Origin: Diadophis punctatus similis
Lineage: Eukaryota; Chordata; Lepidosauria; Squamata; Dipsadidae
Assembly (NCBI GenBank): GCA_023053685.1
Contig: JALIGW010000032.1
Span: 6,019,720-6,083,719 of the forward strand
DNA: 64,000 nucleotides
Direction: 5' to 3'
In this document: positions 22,031 through 32,516 of the stretch, one piece after another
Numbering within the stretch: position 1 is the first letter of the stretch
Layout of the letters: every line of letters begins with the position of its first letter
Made by a program: the position numbers and the translations under genes
Notes under the pieces: model-generated
What the model saw: the letters and a program-made list of their open reading frames with translations, nothing else
The model's database searches: none
Told to the model about the DNA's origin: nothing

Positions 22031-23797
22031 ACGTGTACAAGATAACAGATATGATATAAACATAAACAAAAGCAAAGTATGTATAGGTAAAAATTAGACA
22101 ATAGGACAGTAGGACAGGGACGGTAGGCACGATGGTGCGCTTATGCACGCCCCTTACAGACCTCTTAGAAATGGGGAGAGGTCGACTGTTGACAGTCTAA
22201 GGTTAAAGTTTTTGGGGTTTGGGGAAGCAACCACAGAGTCAGGTAGTGTATTCCAGGCATTGATCACTCTGTTGCTGAAGTCGTATTTTCTGCAGTCGAG
22301 TTTGGAGCGCTTTACATTTCGTTTGAATCTATTGTGTGCTCGTGTGTTGTTGCGGTTGAAGCTGAAGTATTAATTGACAGGTAGGACATTGTGGTATATG
22401 ATTTTATGAACTACATTTAGATCAGATCGGAGGCAACGTAGTTGTAAATTGTCTAATCCCAGTATTTCAAGTCTGGTGGAATAAGGTATTTTGTTGTGAG
22501 CGGAGGAGTGAAGAACTCTTCTTGTGAAATATTTCTGGACTCTGTCGATTGTATTTATGTCTGATATGCAGTGCGGGTTCCAGACAGGTGAGCTGTATTC
22601 AAGGATTAATCTGGCAAATGTTTTGTATGCTCTGGTTAGCAGAGTAATATTGCCAGAGAAGAAGCTACGCAAGATTAGATTAACAACTCTTAGTGCCTTT
22701 TTGGCAATGTTGTTACAGTGGGCTCTAGCACTTAGGTCATTAGATATGAGTGCTCCAAGGTCTTTAACAGAGTGAGGGTCGTCTACAAGGTCGTGTCCTC
22801 CAAGTTTATATTTTGTGTTTGGATTCTTTTTGCCAATGTGTAAGACAGAGCATTTGTTTTTTGAGATTTGTAGTTGCCAGTTGTCAGACCATTGTGATGG
22901 TCAAGATCTTTTTGAAGGGTGGAAGTATTGTCGGTGGTGTTGAATAGCTTAACATCGTCAGCAAAGAGTACGCAGTTGCTTATAATATGATCACAAAGGT
23001 CGTTGATGTAAAGAATAAATAGAGTTGGTCCTAGAATGCTGCCTTGAGGGACACCACTGTTGACAGGTGCAGGATTTGATAGGGCATTCCCTATTTTAAC
23101 CATTTGTTGCCTGTTTGACAAGAACGCAGTTATCCAATCATGAAGGGGACCAGAGATGCCATAAGATTTTAGTTTCAGGAGTAGTTTGTTGTGTACTACT
23201 GAATCAAAGGCTTTGCAAAAGTCTATGTAAATTGCGTCTATTGATTTACCTTGATCCAGTTGAGTGGTCCATATGTTTTTGCAGTGTAGAAGTTGCAGGT
23301 TACAGGATAATTTTTTTCTGAAACCAAATTGTTTGTTAGAGAGTAGGTTGTTAGTTTCTAGGTGAAGGGTGATGGATTGATTTATGATTGATTCTATGAC
23401 TTTGCAGGCGACGCAACATAAAGAGATTGGTCTGTAATTTTCAACGTTACTTGGATCTCCTTTTTTGAAGATAGGGATGACTGTGGCTAGTGACCATAGG
23501 TTGGGTAAGGAGCTAGTCCTGAAGGATTTTTCAAAAATTATGCTTAGAGGTTCAGCAATGGTTGTGGAGAGCTTTTTTAGGAAATATGCACTTAGTCCAT
23601 CAGGTCCAATGGATAAAGATGGTTTAAGGTTGCGTAATGCTTTTCTAACATTATCTTCTGTAAAATCGATTTGTGTCAGATCGTTGCTATTGTTTGACAT
23701 GTGACTAGGAAATATTGGGCATGAGCCATTACTGTTAACAAAGACGGAGCCGAAGAATGTGTTAAAGAGGTTGGCTTTAACAGCTTCATGCAACAAC
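22023..23797 (-). mobile_element. CR1-superfamily LINE, 1.8 kb, broken
   Basis: The longest LINE in the window. From the 5' side it encodes a reverse transcriptase (23799-22783), then a C-terminal part ([31 protein letters not shown]), then a tail GTTGACAAAATAAATAAATA. The catalytic FADD resembles CR1/Jockey-type enzymes rather than L2 (YADD). The family differs from the main CR1 here; I cannot name it. Fragments of it lie at 10960 (+) and 35820 (-). It is 5'-truncated and ends within a Tigger-like element. Confidence 0.85.
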
Positions 23798-23799
23798 AC
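22783..23799 (-). pseudogene. Reverse transcriptase domain of the LINE
   Basis: An open stretch of 338 codons (the ATG is internal, not a true start). Visible motifs: IPIFKKGD and ENYRPISL (about residues 108-127), FGFRKK (158-163), the metal-binding YIDFCKAFD (191-199), SGVPQGSILGP (248-258) and FADD (279-282). These are in the canonical order of RT blocks. After about residue 300 the frame departs from the family and the C-terminal part continues in another frame, so the gene is broken. No endonuclease domain remains. Confidence 0.85.
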
Positions 23800-23820
23800 T
23801 GAAAAAAGTGGCCATTTTTC

Positions 23821-24561
23821 TTTTCTTTTTTTAATATATGTTTTATTAATATTTTTATATCACATAAAAATTCCATATCTATCTGAACAGCGTGTTGTCT
23901 AGGCACAATTAATTTTAAGTACAAATGTCATATTGATCAACCTTAATCATAATGATAAACATAATACACAGTAATAATCGCAAAAGAGTAATACAATTAG
24001 TTTATCTATTTTACAAAGTTTTCAATACAAACGTTCTTATTATCTTTTGGATCTTTTTAGATTCTAATCTCTGATTCTGTTAATTAACCATTGGTAAAAG
24101 AAGTCCCATGTCCAAAAGTATTCTGTTTCTTCCTTTTCCTTTAAGTGTTAATCTATCCATCTCAGCACATTCTAATATTTTTATAACACTTTCATCTGTA
24201 GGGGTCTCTTCATTTTTCCATTGTTGTGCAAACACAATTCTTGCTGCCGTTAATACATGTAAAATTAAATATATTTTCCCTTTGTCATACTGTTCTGGTA
24301 ATAAACCCAACAAGAATATCTCTGGTTTCAAATCTATATGTTGTTTTATCATTTTTTCTAGCCAAGTATGTATTTTAGTCCAATATTTTTTGCCTTTGAG
24401 TATGTCCACCACATGATAGTATGAACCTGGTATCTGATTGCACTTCCAACATTTAGCCGATAAATTCTCATACACCTTTGCTAATCTCGCTGGTGATAGA
24501 TGCCACCTATAAAACGGTTTGTATAAGTTCTCCTTATAGGCCGTTGACATTGTTAGCTTAG
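23821..24561 (-). mobile_element. L1 LINE 3' end with target duplication
   Basis: A 170-codon frame (24592-24080) carries LYKPFYRWHLSPARLAKVYE, the zinc-knuckle-like KCWKCNQIPGSYYHVV and KPEIFLLGLLPEQYDK, all typical of the L1 ORF2 C-terminus. The first 17 codons of that frame come from flanking DNA. A poly-T start on this strand is the poly-A tail. The duplication AAAAGTGGCCATTTTTC (17 bp) flanks it at 23804-23820 and 24562-24578. Confidence 0.92.
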
Positions 24562-24578
24562 AAAAGTGGCCATTTTTC

Positions 24579-25078
24579 ACACTTACGGCCACTGCAGCAT
24601 CCCCACGGACGCAGGATCAAAATTCAGACACTCGGCAACTGGCTCATATTTATGACGGCTGCAGTGTCCCAGGGTCACGTGATCCCCTTTTGTGACCTTC
24701 TGACAAGCAAAGTCCATGGGGAAGCCAGATTCACTTAACAACCCTCTAACTTAATGTTTATTTAGTGACCGTTCAGAGTTGCAATGGCCTTTATTTAACA
24801 CATCTGTGATCATCCAGTGTCAGTGTCGCCTTGTAGGGGAGATGGACAGCATACAAAATTTAATTTAATAAATTAAAAATATTAAATAAAATTTAATAAA
24901 AGTTTGATAAAATTGATAAGTATAAAATACATGATTCACTTAACAACTGCAGGAACTTCCTGACAACTGCAGGAACTTCAAGAAAGGTCGTAACATGGGG
25001 CAAAACTCACTTAACAACTGTGTCACTGAGCAACAGAAATGTTGGGTTTCAATTGTGGTCGTAAGCCACCTGTAGCCC
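24579..25078. mobile_element. Tigger-like MITE, remainder after L1 insertion
   Basis: Continues the element begun at 23798-23820 (CTGAAAAAAGTGGCC). It contains GGGGAAGCCAGATTCACTTA and ends near GTGGTCGTAAGCCACCTGTAG. About 24770-24940 holds an AT-rich insertion or expansion (TTTAATAAAATT-like). Confidence 0.75.
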
Positions 25079-25194
25079 CTACCTGAAAACAGCAGGGAAG
25101 CCACATTCCTCCAATGCTGGGGGCAAAGAGGGGGACCGATGCTGCCTCAAGGCCTCGGAGAGGCTGCCTGCTAAGTGCGAATTACCCGTAATAT

Positions 25195-25960
25195 TTGCCT
25201 GCCAATATATACAAGGGAGACATCATGCCCGGATCAAACCTTGCAGCTCAGACCCTGGGAGGCCCTTGCAAACTTAGGATCCTGGAGAGAGGCAGAGTTT
25301 GAACAGGGCCAGCAAGTCCATCTTATCTGGAATTATAAAACCATATCTAGACCACTATATACGTATCTTGGCCAAGGGACCTCAATGGAAGGTGAAACAA
25401 TAAAGGAAATTGAATGGTGTGTTAAATGTGATTGGCAGGCATTTGGCAAGCGAAGCGTAATTTTCAAGAACCACCTTTCCCTGTGCCTGAAGAGAAAAGT
25501 GTTCGATCCGTGTCTGCTCCCTGCTCTAATATATGCTGGTGGGACATGGACACTGACTAACCTCCCAATCGATGCAGAAGCTACGAGGGGCACAAAGAGC
25601 CACGGAAAGAGCCACGCTCGGCATCACAAGGCAAGATAGAAAAACCTGCAGGTGGATTAGAGAACAAAGGAAAGGATAGGAGGCCATCAAGAGAGTCCAA
25701 GAATTGAAGTGCTCACATAGCAAGAAGACCTGAGGGCACAGAATGGATCCCACTGGATCAAACGTGTCCATGAAAGAGACCCTAAAACAGGATGAAGCGA
25801 CGACATAAGCCAAGTATTGCAGGCCCAACTGGCAAAGGAAAGCTCAGGATCGGGTGGAAGAGGCCTTCATCCTGCCATGGATGGACAATGGCTAGAATGA
25901 TGAGGATGAGGAGGATAAAACCATTAATGTTGGCATTGCATCTTTCAGCTCTGGAGGGAG
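25195..25960 (+). mobile_element. Non-LTR retrotransposon fragment, RTE-like
   Basis: A frame at 25175-25639 includes LPALIYAGGTWTLTNLPID, and later shifted frames give RWIREQRKG and IKRVQELK-like segments. LPxxxYGxETWTLT is a common signature downstream of RT motifs in several LINE clades. Frame is broken. A (GATGAG)n-type end at about 25900 may be its tail. Confidence 0.55.
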
Positions 25961-26139
25961 GAATTGTGCAGGATGGCTGGTCAAACAACTTGCAAAACAG
26001 ACATTTTCTTACTTAAAACTCATTTCATGTCTGAAGAAACTTTTTTTTTGGGGGGGGAGCCCAGTGTTTTTGTGTTGAGGGTCTCTTGTGCTCTTGCTCT
26101 GTTTTTCGATCTGCTTCTGGGGATGCATCGGAGAGCCAG

Positions 26140-27130
26140 GCTGAGATTTAGACGCTGGGTTATTACACTTCTCCGCCGCCAGCCCAGTGCGGGGGTCGGG
26201 GGTCTCCACCCGGACATTGGGTCGCCGAGAGGGCCAGGGTGGGGGAGGGGCAGCGCCGCAGCTCCGGGAAGGCGGGGGGGGGTCGAGGGACTCAGGCTGC
26301 CCCCCTTCCGAGACTCCCCCAGAAAAGTGGTGCCAAGAGAGGGGGAGGGGCGCTTCGGGGGTCCCGGCTGCCACTTTCGCTTTCCCGCGGAGCGTCTCCG
26401 GCGGGGCAGAGAAGCCGCTTCGCGCCAGCCGCCGGGCGAGCCTTTCCCCCGGCGGGGCCCGGACTGGCAGCCCGATCGGCCGGGCGGGGGCGCGCCTCTC
26501 CTCGGCCAAAGCAGCGCCGGGCAGTCCCCCCCCCCAGCGACGCCTCGGCTCCTGCACTCGCCGGACAGCCTCGGCCGCCTCGCCCGGAGGTAAGCCAGCA
26601 ACTTTCGCCCGCCGGGCCGGAGCCGCGCAGCCTGGGAGGGAGCTTTCCGGCTGGCGGGGCGGCGGGGAGCGCCGGGAGGGCGAAGGACCCGGGCGGCTGG
26701 AGCAGCCGGGAGAGGCGGCGGAGGGGCTGGAGCGGCCCGCGGTGGCCTCGCTTCTCCCGCCGACCCAGGCAAGGGCGTTGCGGGAACTTGGCCGCGGGCA
26801 TCTCCCGCCGGAGGTCCCGGACGGCCTCGGCTCCGCTCGGCTGCCACCCCGGCGGGTCTCCCTGCAGCCCCCGCCGCCCGGCTTGGCTCCAGCGGGCCGG
26901 GCTCTGGGGGGGGGGGCGTCGAGGGGCCAAGGTTATTGGCGGGGGGGGGAGTAAGAGCGTGACTCAGGCCCGGGGAAGCCGCTGCTTTGAGGACCGCTGG
27001 GGCGAAGGCAGAAGGGGCTTTGCGGAAGGGTCGGCCGGGTCCTCGCAAGCCCGGTCTGGGAGAGCCCCGGAGGGCTTTGCCCGAAGTCTTGCCCGAAGGG
27101 GCGCTGGATGGGGCTGGCTGAAGGCGGGAG
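26140..27130. promoter_or_regulatory. CpG island, probable promoter
   Basis: About 1 kb of very GC-rich sequence dense in CG pairs and GGGCGG-type boxes, unlike anything else in the window; an ATTGG (inverted CCAAT) lies at about 26935. No transposon is recognised inside. The long open frames on both strands are a by-product of the GC content. Mammalian gene order places ENHO beyond CNTFR on the same strand, so it may be the ENHO promoter; another transcript is possible. Confidence 0.8.
26450..26589 (+). other. Candidate non-coding first exon with donor
   Basis: GCCCGGAG|GTAAGC gives a near-consensus splice donor with the intron beginning at 26590, in the middle of the CpG island. The exon start is unknown; the left limit given is arbitrary. 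No Kozak-supported frame crosses the donor convincingly. If this is ENHO, its coding exon would be expected downstream, but I found no adropin-like frame in the window. Confidence 0.35.
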
Positions 27131-27367
27131 GGGGAGATTAAGGGCAGGAGGGGCAGCGGGCTAGTCTGGGCGGCCGGTCTTGGCAAGCGCAAGAAAGTGT
27201 GATTGTGGGTTGCAGGCTGGGATAAGGAGCGGCTCTTCCGGGTGTGCCAGCTGCCGTTCTGGCTCTGGGTCAGACGGCGCCAGGTTGCCAATCCAGGTGC
27301 GGCAGCGGGGAAGTTCACACACACACACACACACACACACTCATATACCCGGCAATTTGTCCAGAAT

Positions 27368-27440
27368 GGTGGAAGGTCTCCTGCTTGAGCCAGGGGTTGG
27401 ACTAGAAGACCTCCAAGGTCCCTTCCCTTATTCTGTAATA
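27368..27440 (+). mobile_element. CR1 LINE 3' terminal fragment
   Basis: GGTCTCCTGCTTGAGCCAGG, GGACTAGAAGACCTCCAAGG and TTATTCTGTAAT are the last 70 bases of CR1. A short (CA)n tract lies just before, at about 27317-27341. Confidence 0.85.
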
Positions 27441-27614
27441 TCACATGGAATTATTGGCTTCAGGGACAAATTCCTTACCTGCTAAATGAAGTTTCAAACT
27501 CCCAGGTCCTAAATCTGAGCATGGGGCAGGGAGATTGGAGGGGCCGCTTCTCTCTGGTGTTTGCTGCTCACCCCACCAGAGCTGGTAGGCAGACCAGGAT
27601 CCACGCCCGATGAC

Positions 27615-28108
27615 CAGTAGTGCTCGCTTTACAACTGGAATTCGGCCCAAAGTTTCCATTGCTAAGAGAGACAGTTGTTAAGTGAGTTTTGCCCCCATTT
27701 TACAACCTTTCTTGCCACCGTTAAATGAATCACTGCAGTTGTTCAGTTAGTAACACGGTTGTTAAGTGGATTCCCCATGATTTTACTTCTCAGAAGGTGG
27801 CAAAAGGAGATCACGTGACCCCAGGGGATGTTACAGCGGTCATAAGTGTGAAAATTGGTTGTGAGTCACTGTTTTCAGTGCTTTCTTAACTTCAAAATGG
27901 ACCAATGGAACAGAATTTGCCTTCGGAAGTTGTGGGAGCTTCATCCCTGGAGGCTTTCAAGAAGAGACTGGACTGCCATTTGTCAGAAATGGTGTAGGGT
28001 CTCCTGCTTGGGCGGAGGGGGGTTGGACTAGATGACCTGCAAGGTCCCTTCCAACTCTGTGATTCTGAAAGGTCACTAAGCGAATAGCTGTAAGTCAAGG
28101 GTTACCTG
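27615..28108. mobile_element. Tigger-like MITE split by CR1
   Basis: Starts CAGTAGTGCTCGCTTTACAA, runs through GGAGATCACGTGACCCC and ends TAAGTCAAGGGTTACCTG then TA. The CR1 tail at 27905-28062 is inserted before GGTCACTAAGCGAA. Confidence 0.8.
27905..28062 (+). mobile_element. CR1 LINE 3' end inside the MITE
   Basis: Carries GAAGTTGTGGGAGCTTCATC, CAAGAAGAGACTGGAC and ends CCTTCCAACTCTGTGATTCT. Confidence 0.88.
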
Positions 28109-28391
28109 TAGTCTGGCAACACCTAGGAAATGCGCCTGTCGGAACAGCCCCCCTGAAACCGGATGGGTCCCATCCTCCCTGCTGGCCTTCTGCAAAGCGA
28201 GGAAGATTTGGCTTTTCTCCTCCCAGGCAGTGGGGGGGGGGCTTCAGTGAGTTGGATTGGGGAGGGGTGTTGCCAGATTTTTTCTTTTTACTGAGTGCAT
28301 TTTCATGTGCTTGCTTTGATGTGTGTGATAGAGAACTTTTTAGTGGGCGAGTGCTGGGCTGCAGACACCCACGAAGGATTCACGGATCAAA

Positions 28392-28615
28392 AGTTGCAGG
28401 TCAAGGAAGCGCTTGTGAAACCTTGGCCAGTAAAGAGCTGCTGGTGCCCGGATTCTGGACAAGATGTTCTTTCACCCCTGAGATGGGTGTGTCTCCAGGA
28501 TGCCCGCCTGGCAGGGATTTTGCAAAGAACCCTGGGATTCATGAGGTGCCCAAAGTGAAGGCCTTGCCTTGCCAGCTTGCCTGGCGCACAGCCAGTCCTG
28601 CCCCCGGGATCTTGG
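28392..28615 (+). repeat. Duplicated 200-bp block, copy B
   Basis: AGTTGCAGGTCAAGGAAGCG leads into a block nearly identical to copy A at 21760-21956. Copy A also has AGTTGCAGGTGAAATC just before it, so the homology starts about 20 bases earlier in a gapped form. Confidence 0.8.
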
Positions 28616-28746
28616 GCAGCAGATGATGCCATGTTGGCCTGGGGATTTGGGCCTCCTTCTGCCCCATGAGGTCTTTAATGCAGGGGGCGGGGGCACTATG
28701 ACCAGCCAGGAACGCTCAGTGCTGAGTTCAAGAATGTTCTCTTGAG

Positions 28747-28866
28747 CAGGGGTCTCCAACGTTGGCCACTTTAAGACTTGTGGACTTCAACTCCCAGAAT
28801 GCTCCAGCATGCCTGGGGCATTCTGGGAGTTGAAGTCCACAAGTCTTAAGTGATTGAAGTCCCCTG
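28747..28866. mobile_element. Palindromic hAT-type MITE
   Basis: CAGGGGTCTCCAAC, a near-perfect hairpin around GACTTGTGGACTTCAACTCC, then AAGTCCCCTG. The flanking octamers do not match. Confidence 0.8.
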
Positions 28867-28944
28867 ATGAAGAGGACCAAAACTGGAGACTTCTTTGGAT
28901 GCCAACCTGAGAAGATGACAGTGGTCAGTTGGGGATGTGGGTTG

Positions 28945-29268
28945 GCCATTCTTATGACTGCTTTTCACAGTTATGACCATTGCAGCATCCCTATGGTCAC
29001 GTGATTTACCTTCAGATGCATGGCAACCGACTCACATTTATGATGGTTGCAGTGGTCCCGGGGTCACGTGATCCCCTTTTGCGACCTGACGAGCAAAATC
29101 CATGGGGAAACCAGATTCACTTAACAACGGTGTCACTAACTTAACACCTGCAGAGATTCGCTTAGCAACAGTGGTAAGAACAGCAAGAACATGAGGCAAA
29201 ACTCACAGCCGTCTCCCTTAACAACAGATATTTTGGCTTCAACTGTGGTCATAAGCCGAGGACTGCCT
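28945..29268. mobile_element. Tigger-like MITE copy
   Basis: TTATGACTGCTTTTCACAG, GGGGTCACGTGATCCCC and CATAAGCCGAGGACTGCC. The left terminus is missing. Confidence 0.8.
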
Positions 29269-29487
29269 ATGTCTTGTTGCAAGAGCCAGGTGTGGTCTGT
29301 AAAGGGATGCAAACTCAGGGATTTCTGTGTCCCCCGCTCTTCTGCGTCACAGGAGCCCTAAACTCTGGGACCACGAGTGTAAAGACACCGCTGAACGTCC
29401 GTGAACGGCACAGGTGTGCTTTTAGTTCCTGCTGCAAAGTCTGCCAAGTATCTAGGCAGCATTCAGAGCAGGTAGGAAGAATGTAAC

Positions 29488-29884
29488 GGAGGGACTTATG
29501 ACCACAATTGAGCCCAACATGTATGTTGTTAAGTGAGAAATTTGTTAAGTGAGTCTTTCCCCATTTTACGACTTTTCTTGCCACCGTTGTTAAGTGAACT
29601 ATTGCCGTTGTTAAGTTAGTGACCTTGTCGTTAAGTGAATCTGGCTTCCCCATTGACTTGGCTTGTTGGAAGGTCGCAAATGGGGATCACGTGACCCCGG
29701 GGACGCTGCAACCGTCATAAGTTCATGCCAGTTGCCAAGACTCTGAATTTTGATCTAAGTGTGATGACTTTGGAGGTGCTGCAGTGGTCATAAATGTGAA
29801 AAACAGCCATAAGTCACTTTTTTCAGTGAGGTTGTAACATTGAACAGTCACTAAATGAACTGTTGTAATCCGAGGACTACCGCT
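29488..29884. mobile_element. Tigger-like MITE copy
   Basis: GACTTATGACCACAATTGAG, GGGGATCACGTGACCCCG and TGTAATCCGAGGACTACC. Nearly full length. Confidence 0.82.
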
Positions 29885-30303
29885 CAGGTGCGGTGCAGCC
29901 TCGGTGCTGGGAGGCAGCTTACTATGCCCGGGAGAAGGGTGGGGGAAACAGGAAGCAGTGGTCTTCATTCTGCTCTTCAGATGAGCTTCCTAAGAATTTT
30001 TTCTGGGCGGGGGGCTTCAAAGACATCAAGGTGATTGATTTCAGGTGCATCATAACATGGATGGCTTCCATGTCTTGACTCTTTTTGACCTCAGCCTGCA
30101 GACACCCCCCTCCAAGCCTCCCCCCCAGCCAAGGGAGCCAGATTTGAAGGGGGGGGCTGTACCTAAGAGGATGGGGAGGGGAGGGAGAGGATAAAGACCT
30201 AGCTCTGCCGGTTGTCTTAGGCCTCCAAAGGAGGGGCTTCACATTGGGGGTGGTTGATAGATTAATATCAGATCCCACCTCCCTCTCTGCGCATCCTTTA
30301 GCT

Positions 30304-30429
30304 CAGGGGTCTCCAACCGTGGCAACTTTAAGACTTGTGGACTTCAACTCCCAGAATTCCTTTGCTGGCTGAGGAATTCTGGGAGTTGAAGTCCACAAGT
30401 CTTAAAGTTGCCATGGTTGGAGACCCCTG
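30304..30429. mobile_element. Palindromic hAT-type MITE, best copy
   Basis: Ends CAGGGGTCTCCAACC and GGTTGGAGACCCCTG. The whole element is a hairpin with only a few mismatches. The 8-bp duplication CTTTAGCT is perfect (30296-30303, 30430-30437). Confidence 0.95.
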
Positions 30430-30437
30430 CTTTAGCT

Positions 30438-30562
30438 ATTGCCTTTTGCCTTTTTATTTATTTGCAATATTTTATCGATAAGTTTTATTTTTAAAATTAT
30501 TGTACGCTGCCCAGAGTTGCCCCGCGGTGAGATGGGCAGCCAATAAATTTGATAAATAAAAC
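30438..30562 (+). mobile_element. L2-like LINE 3' tail
   Basis: GTACGCTGCCCAGAGTTGCC, GGGCAGCCAATAAATTTGAT and a final AAATAAAAC follow the pattern of squamate L2 tails. Confidence 0.6.
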
Positions 30563-30619
30563 AAACAATTGCTGCTTCTTCCTAGAACAGAGCTGGACCT
30601 CCTGCTCTTTGGGGGATTC

Positions 30620-30720
30620 AGCCGGAGAGAGAAAGGGAAGGAAACCTGCGCAGGCAGCTGTCTCATGAATATTCAGGAAGCCTTAAATCATTCAAAGAGC
30701 CTGCCAGGCTGACTTCTGCG
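30620..30720. promoter_or_regulatory. Candidate conserved non-coding element
   Basis: GGCAGCTGTCTCATGAATAT and CCTTAAATCATTCAAAGAGC combine an E-box (CAGCTG) with POU/homeodomain-like AT motifs in repeat-free sequence. Only composition supports this. Confidence 0.25.
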
Positions 30721-31059
30721 CTGTCACACCTTGTGCTTTTCGCCAGCCGTTTCTCTCGCCCCCACACCGGCCTTCAGCCCCTCGGGATGCCCTTCAGCAT
30801 ATGGGGCGGGTTTCGGCAGAAGAGGGCAGGGATTGTGGCCTTTTGCTGGAGTTTGGCAAGCGAATCCCGGCTGCTTTAAAGTTATGTGCGATGTGGAGGC
30901 CTGAGCATTGAGCGCCTCCTGCAACCTGCCTTTTCAGAGGTGGCCCTGTGGGGATGATGGGAGTTGTAGTCAATCAATTATACTTTGAGGGCCTCGGGTC
31001 ATTCCCTGGGGTCCTTCAGTTGTTGTGCCCAATGATGATTATCATTATTCTGTTGCTTT

Positions 31060-31200
31060 GTACGTACCCTGAGAGCTTCTGCACCCGGGACAAATTCCTT
31101 GTGCGTCTAATCACACCTGGCCAAATAAAGTATTCAATTCAGGGGGTTGGACTAGAAGACCTCTGAGGTCCCTTCCAACTCATATTCTGTTAATTCAATT
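31060..31200 (+). mobile_element. Rex-like LINE tail joined to a CR1 tail
   Basis: ACAAATTCCTTGTGCGTCTA, then CACCTGGCCAAATAAAGTAT is the complement of the start of the Rex-like copy at 47373. At 31141 it passes directly into the last 50 bases of CR1 (GGGGGTTGGACTAGAAGACC) and (TTCAA)n. Confidence 0.7.
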
Positions 31201-31281
31201 CAATTCACCTGGAGTCTGCGGTCTTTTATCCTGTGTAGTAAACTTGGCAGCCAGTCTCGCCCTCCTCTTTCGGGTGTAGAC

Positions 31282-31629
31282 CAGTGGTGGGTTCCTACCG
31301 GTGCAGTCCACTCTATCGCACCGGTAGCGGCGGGCTGGTGACATCATCAAGAGGCTACCAACACGGTGCGGTCGGTTGCCGGTGCCTAGGAGCCGCCATC
31401 TTTTTTTGTGAATTTTTCAGCGATTTTTTGCTTCCTCGCAAGCGCGGAAGCGAAAAAATGCCGAAATCGCGTGCGCATGTGTCTCCTCGCAAGATTTTGG
31501 CGCAATAGCAAAATCGCGCAAGGGGGCATGCATGCAGCGTGCACACACACACACAAAATGCGTGCGCACAAAACGTGGTGATGCGCACACAGCGCACCGG
31601 TAGCAAGGTAAGGGAGCAACCCGCCCCTG
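31282..31629. mobile_element. hAT-type MITE, CACCGGTAGC family
   Basis: Left end CAGTGGTGGGTTCCTACCGG, right end GCAACCCGCCCCTG. Duplication GTGTAGAC / GTGCAGAC has one mismatch (31274-31281, 31630-31637). The interior has GCGCACC and AAATCGCG-rich arms. A small (CA)n lies within at about 31542. Confidence 0.88.
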
Positions 31630-32516
31630 GTGCAGACATGAAGCCGGTGGGCAGTTAAGAGAGGGGGGGTCTGCAGGGCAGAAGAGAAGGGGGCTGTCTG
31701 GTGAGATTTGGGGTGACTGCCAGAAGCATGGGGAGGGGGCTGGCCAAGTCTGGGGTGGCCAGTGGAGAGAGGTGGGGGTCTCTTGGGCAGCAGAGCCCCT
31801 TTTCTTAGAAGGGGGGGCTTCCTGGGATGGGGGGGGGCCTTCCCAGTCAGGAGAAAATCGGGGGTGGGGTGGGGGGGTTGCAGGGGTTGCATGTACATCC
31901 CCTCCCCCACCAAAGAGCAGCAGAAGGAGGGAGGGGCCGTTTGAGGCTTCTCCTTGAAGCATGAATGAATCAAGGCATGAATGAACCAGCCAGAGAGGGT
32001 GACTCAGCCTGCATCAGCACCGCCTCCCCCCCCCCACCAGCCTCCCCCTCCCCCACTTCGGAACCTGAGTCCTTTTGGAAGCGGCCCCTGTGGTGGCCCA
32101 CGGCCTTATCGGAAGCCTCCCCACTCTCACCCCCCCACCCCCCCATCCCCCGTGATTTACGGCCCATCTGTCGGCTGGCTGTCCTTTGCAGGCGTGTCCT
32201 TCAAGCAGGGGACGAGGCCGGCTGAAGAATCCTTCCCTGGGTGGGTGGGAACGGCTGCAGGGAGGACCCTCCTGGAAGGCGGGTGGGGGCTGTGCATCAA
32301 GGGGAGGCCCCTTGAGGGCTGTGGGTGCAGGCGTGTGGGGAGAAGGGCATTGCGAGGGCTGGGGAGACGGGGCTGGTTGAAGAATGTGCCTTTGGCATCC
32401 TTTCCCTGGCACAGCTGCAAATGTCATGGCAAACACAGAATTCAGAAGGACAGAGTGGGAAGGGACCTTGGAGGTCTTCTAGTCCAGCCCCCTGCTCAAG
32501 CAAGAGATCCTATTTA

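Noticed and set aside
26020..27444. Long open frames of 200-474 codons on both strands
   Set aside because: They overlap on both strands in a CpG island, are Pro/Arg/Gly-rich and hold no domain. High GC content removes stop codons by itself.
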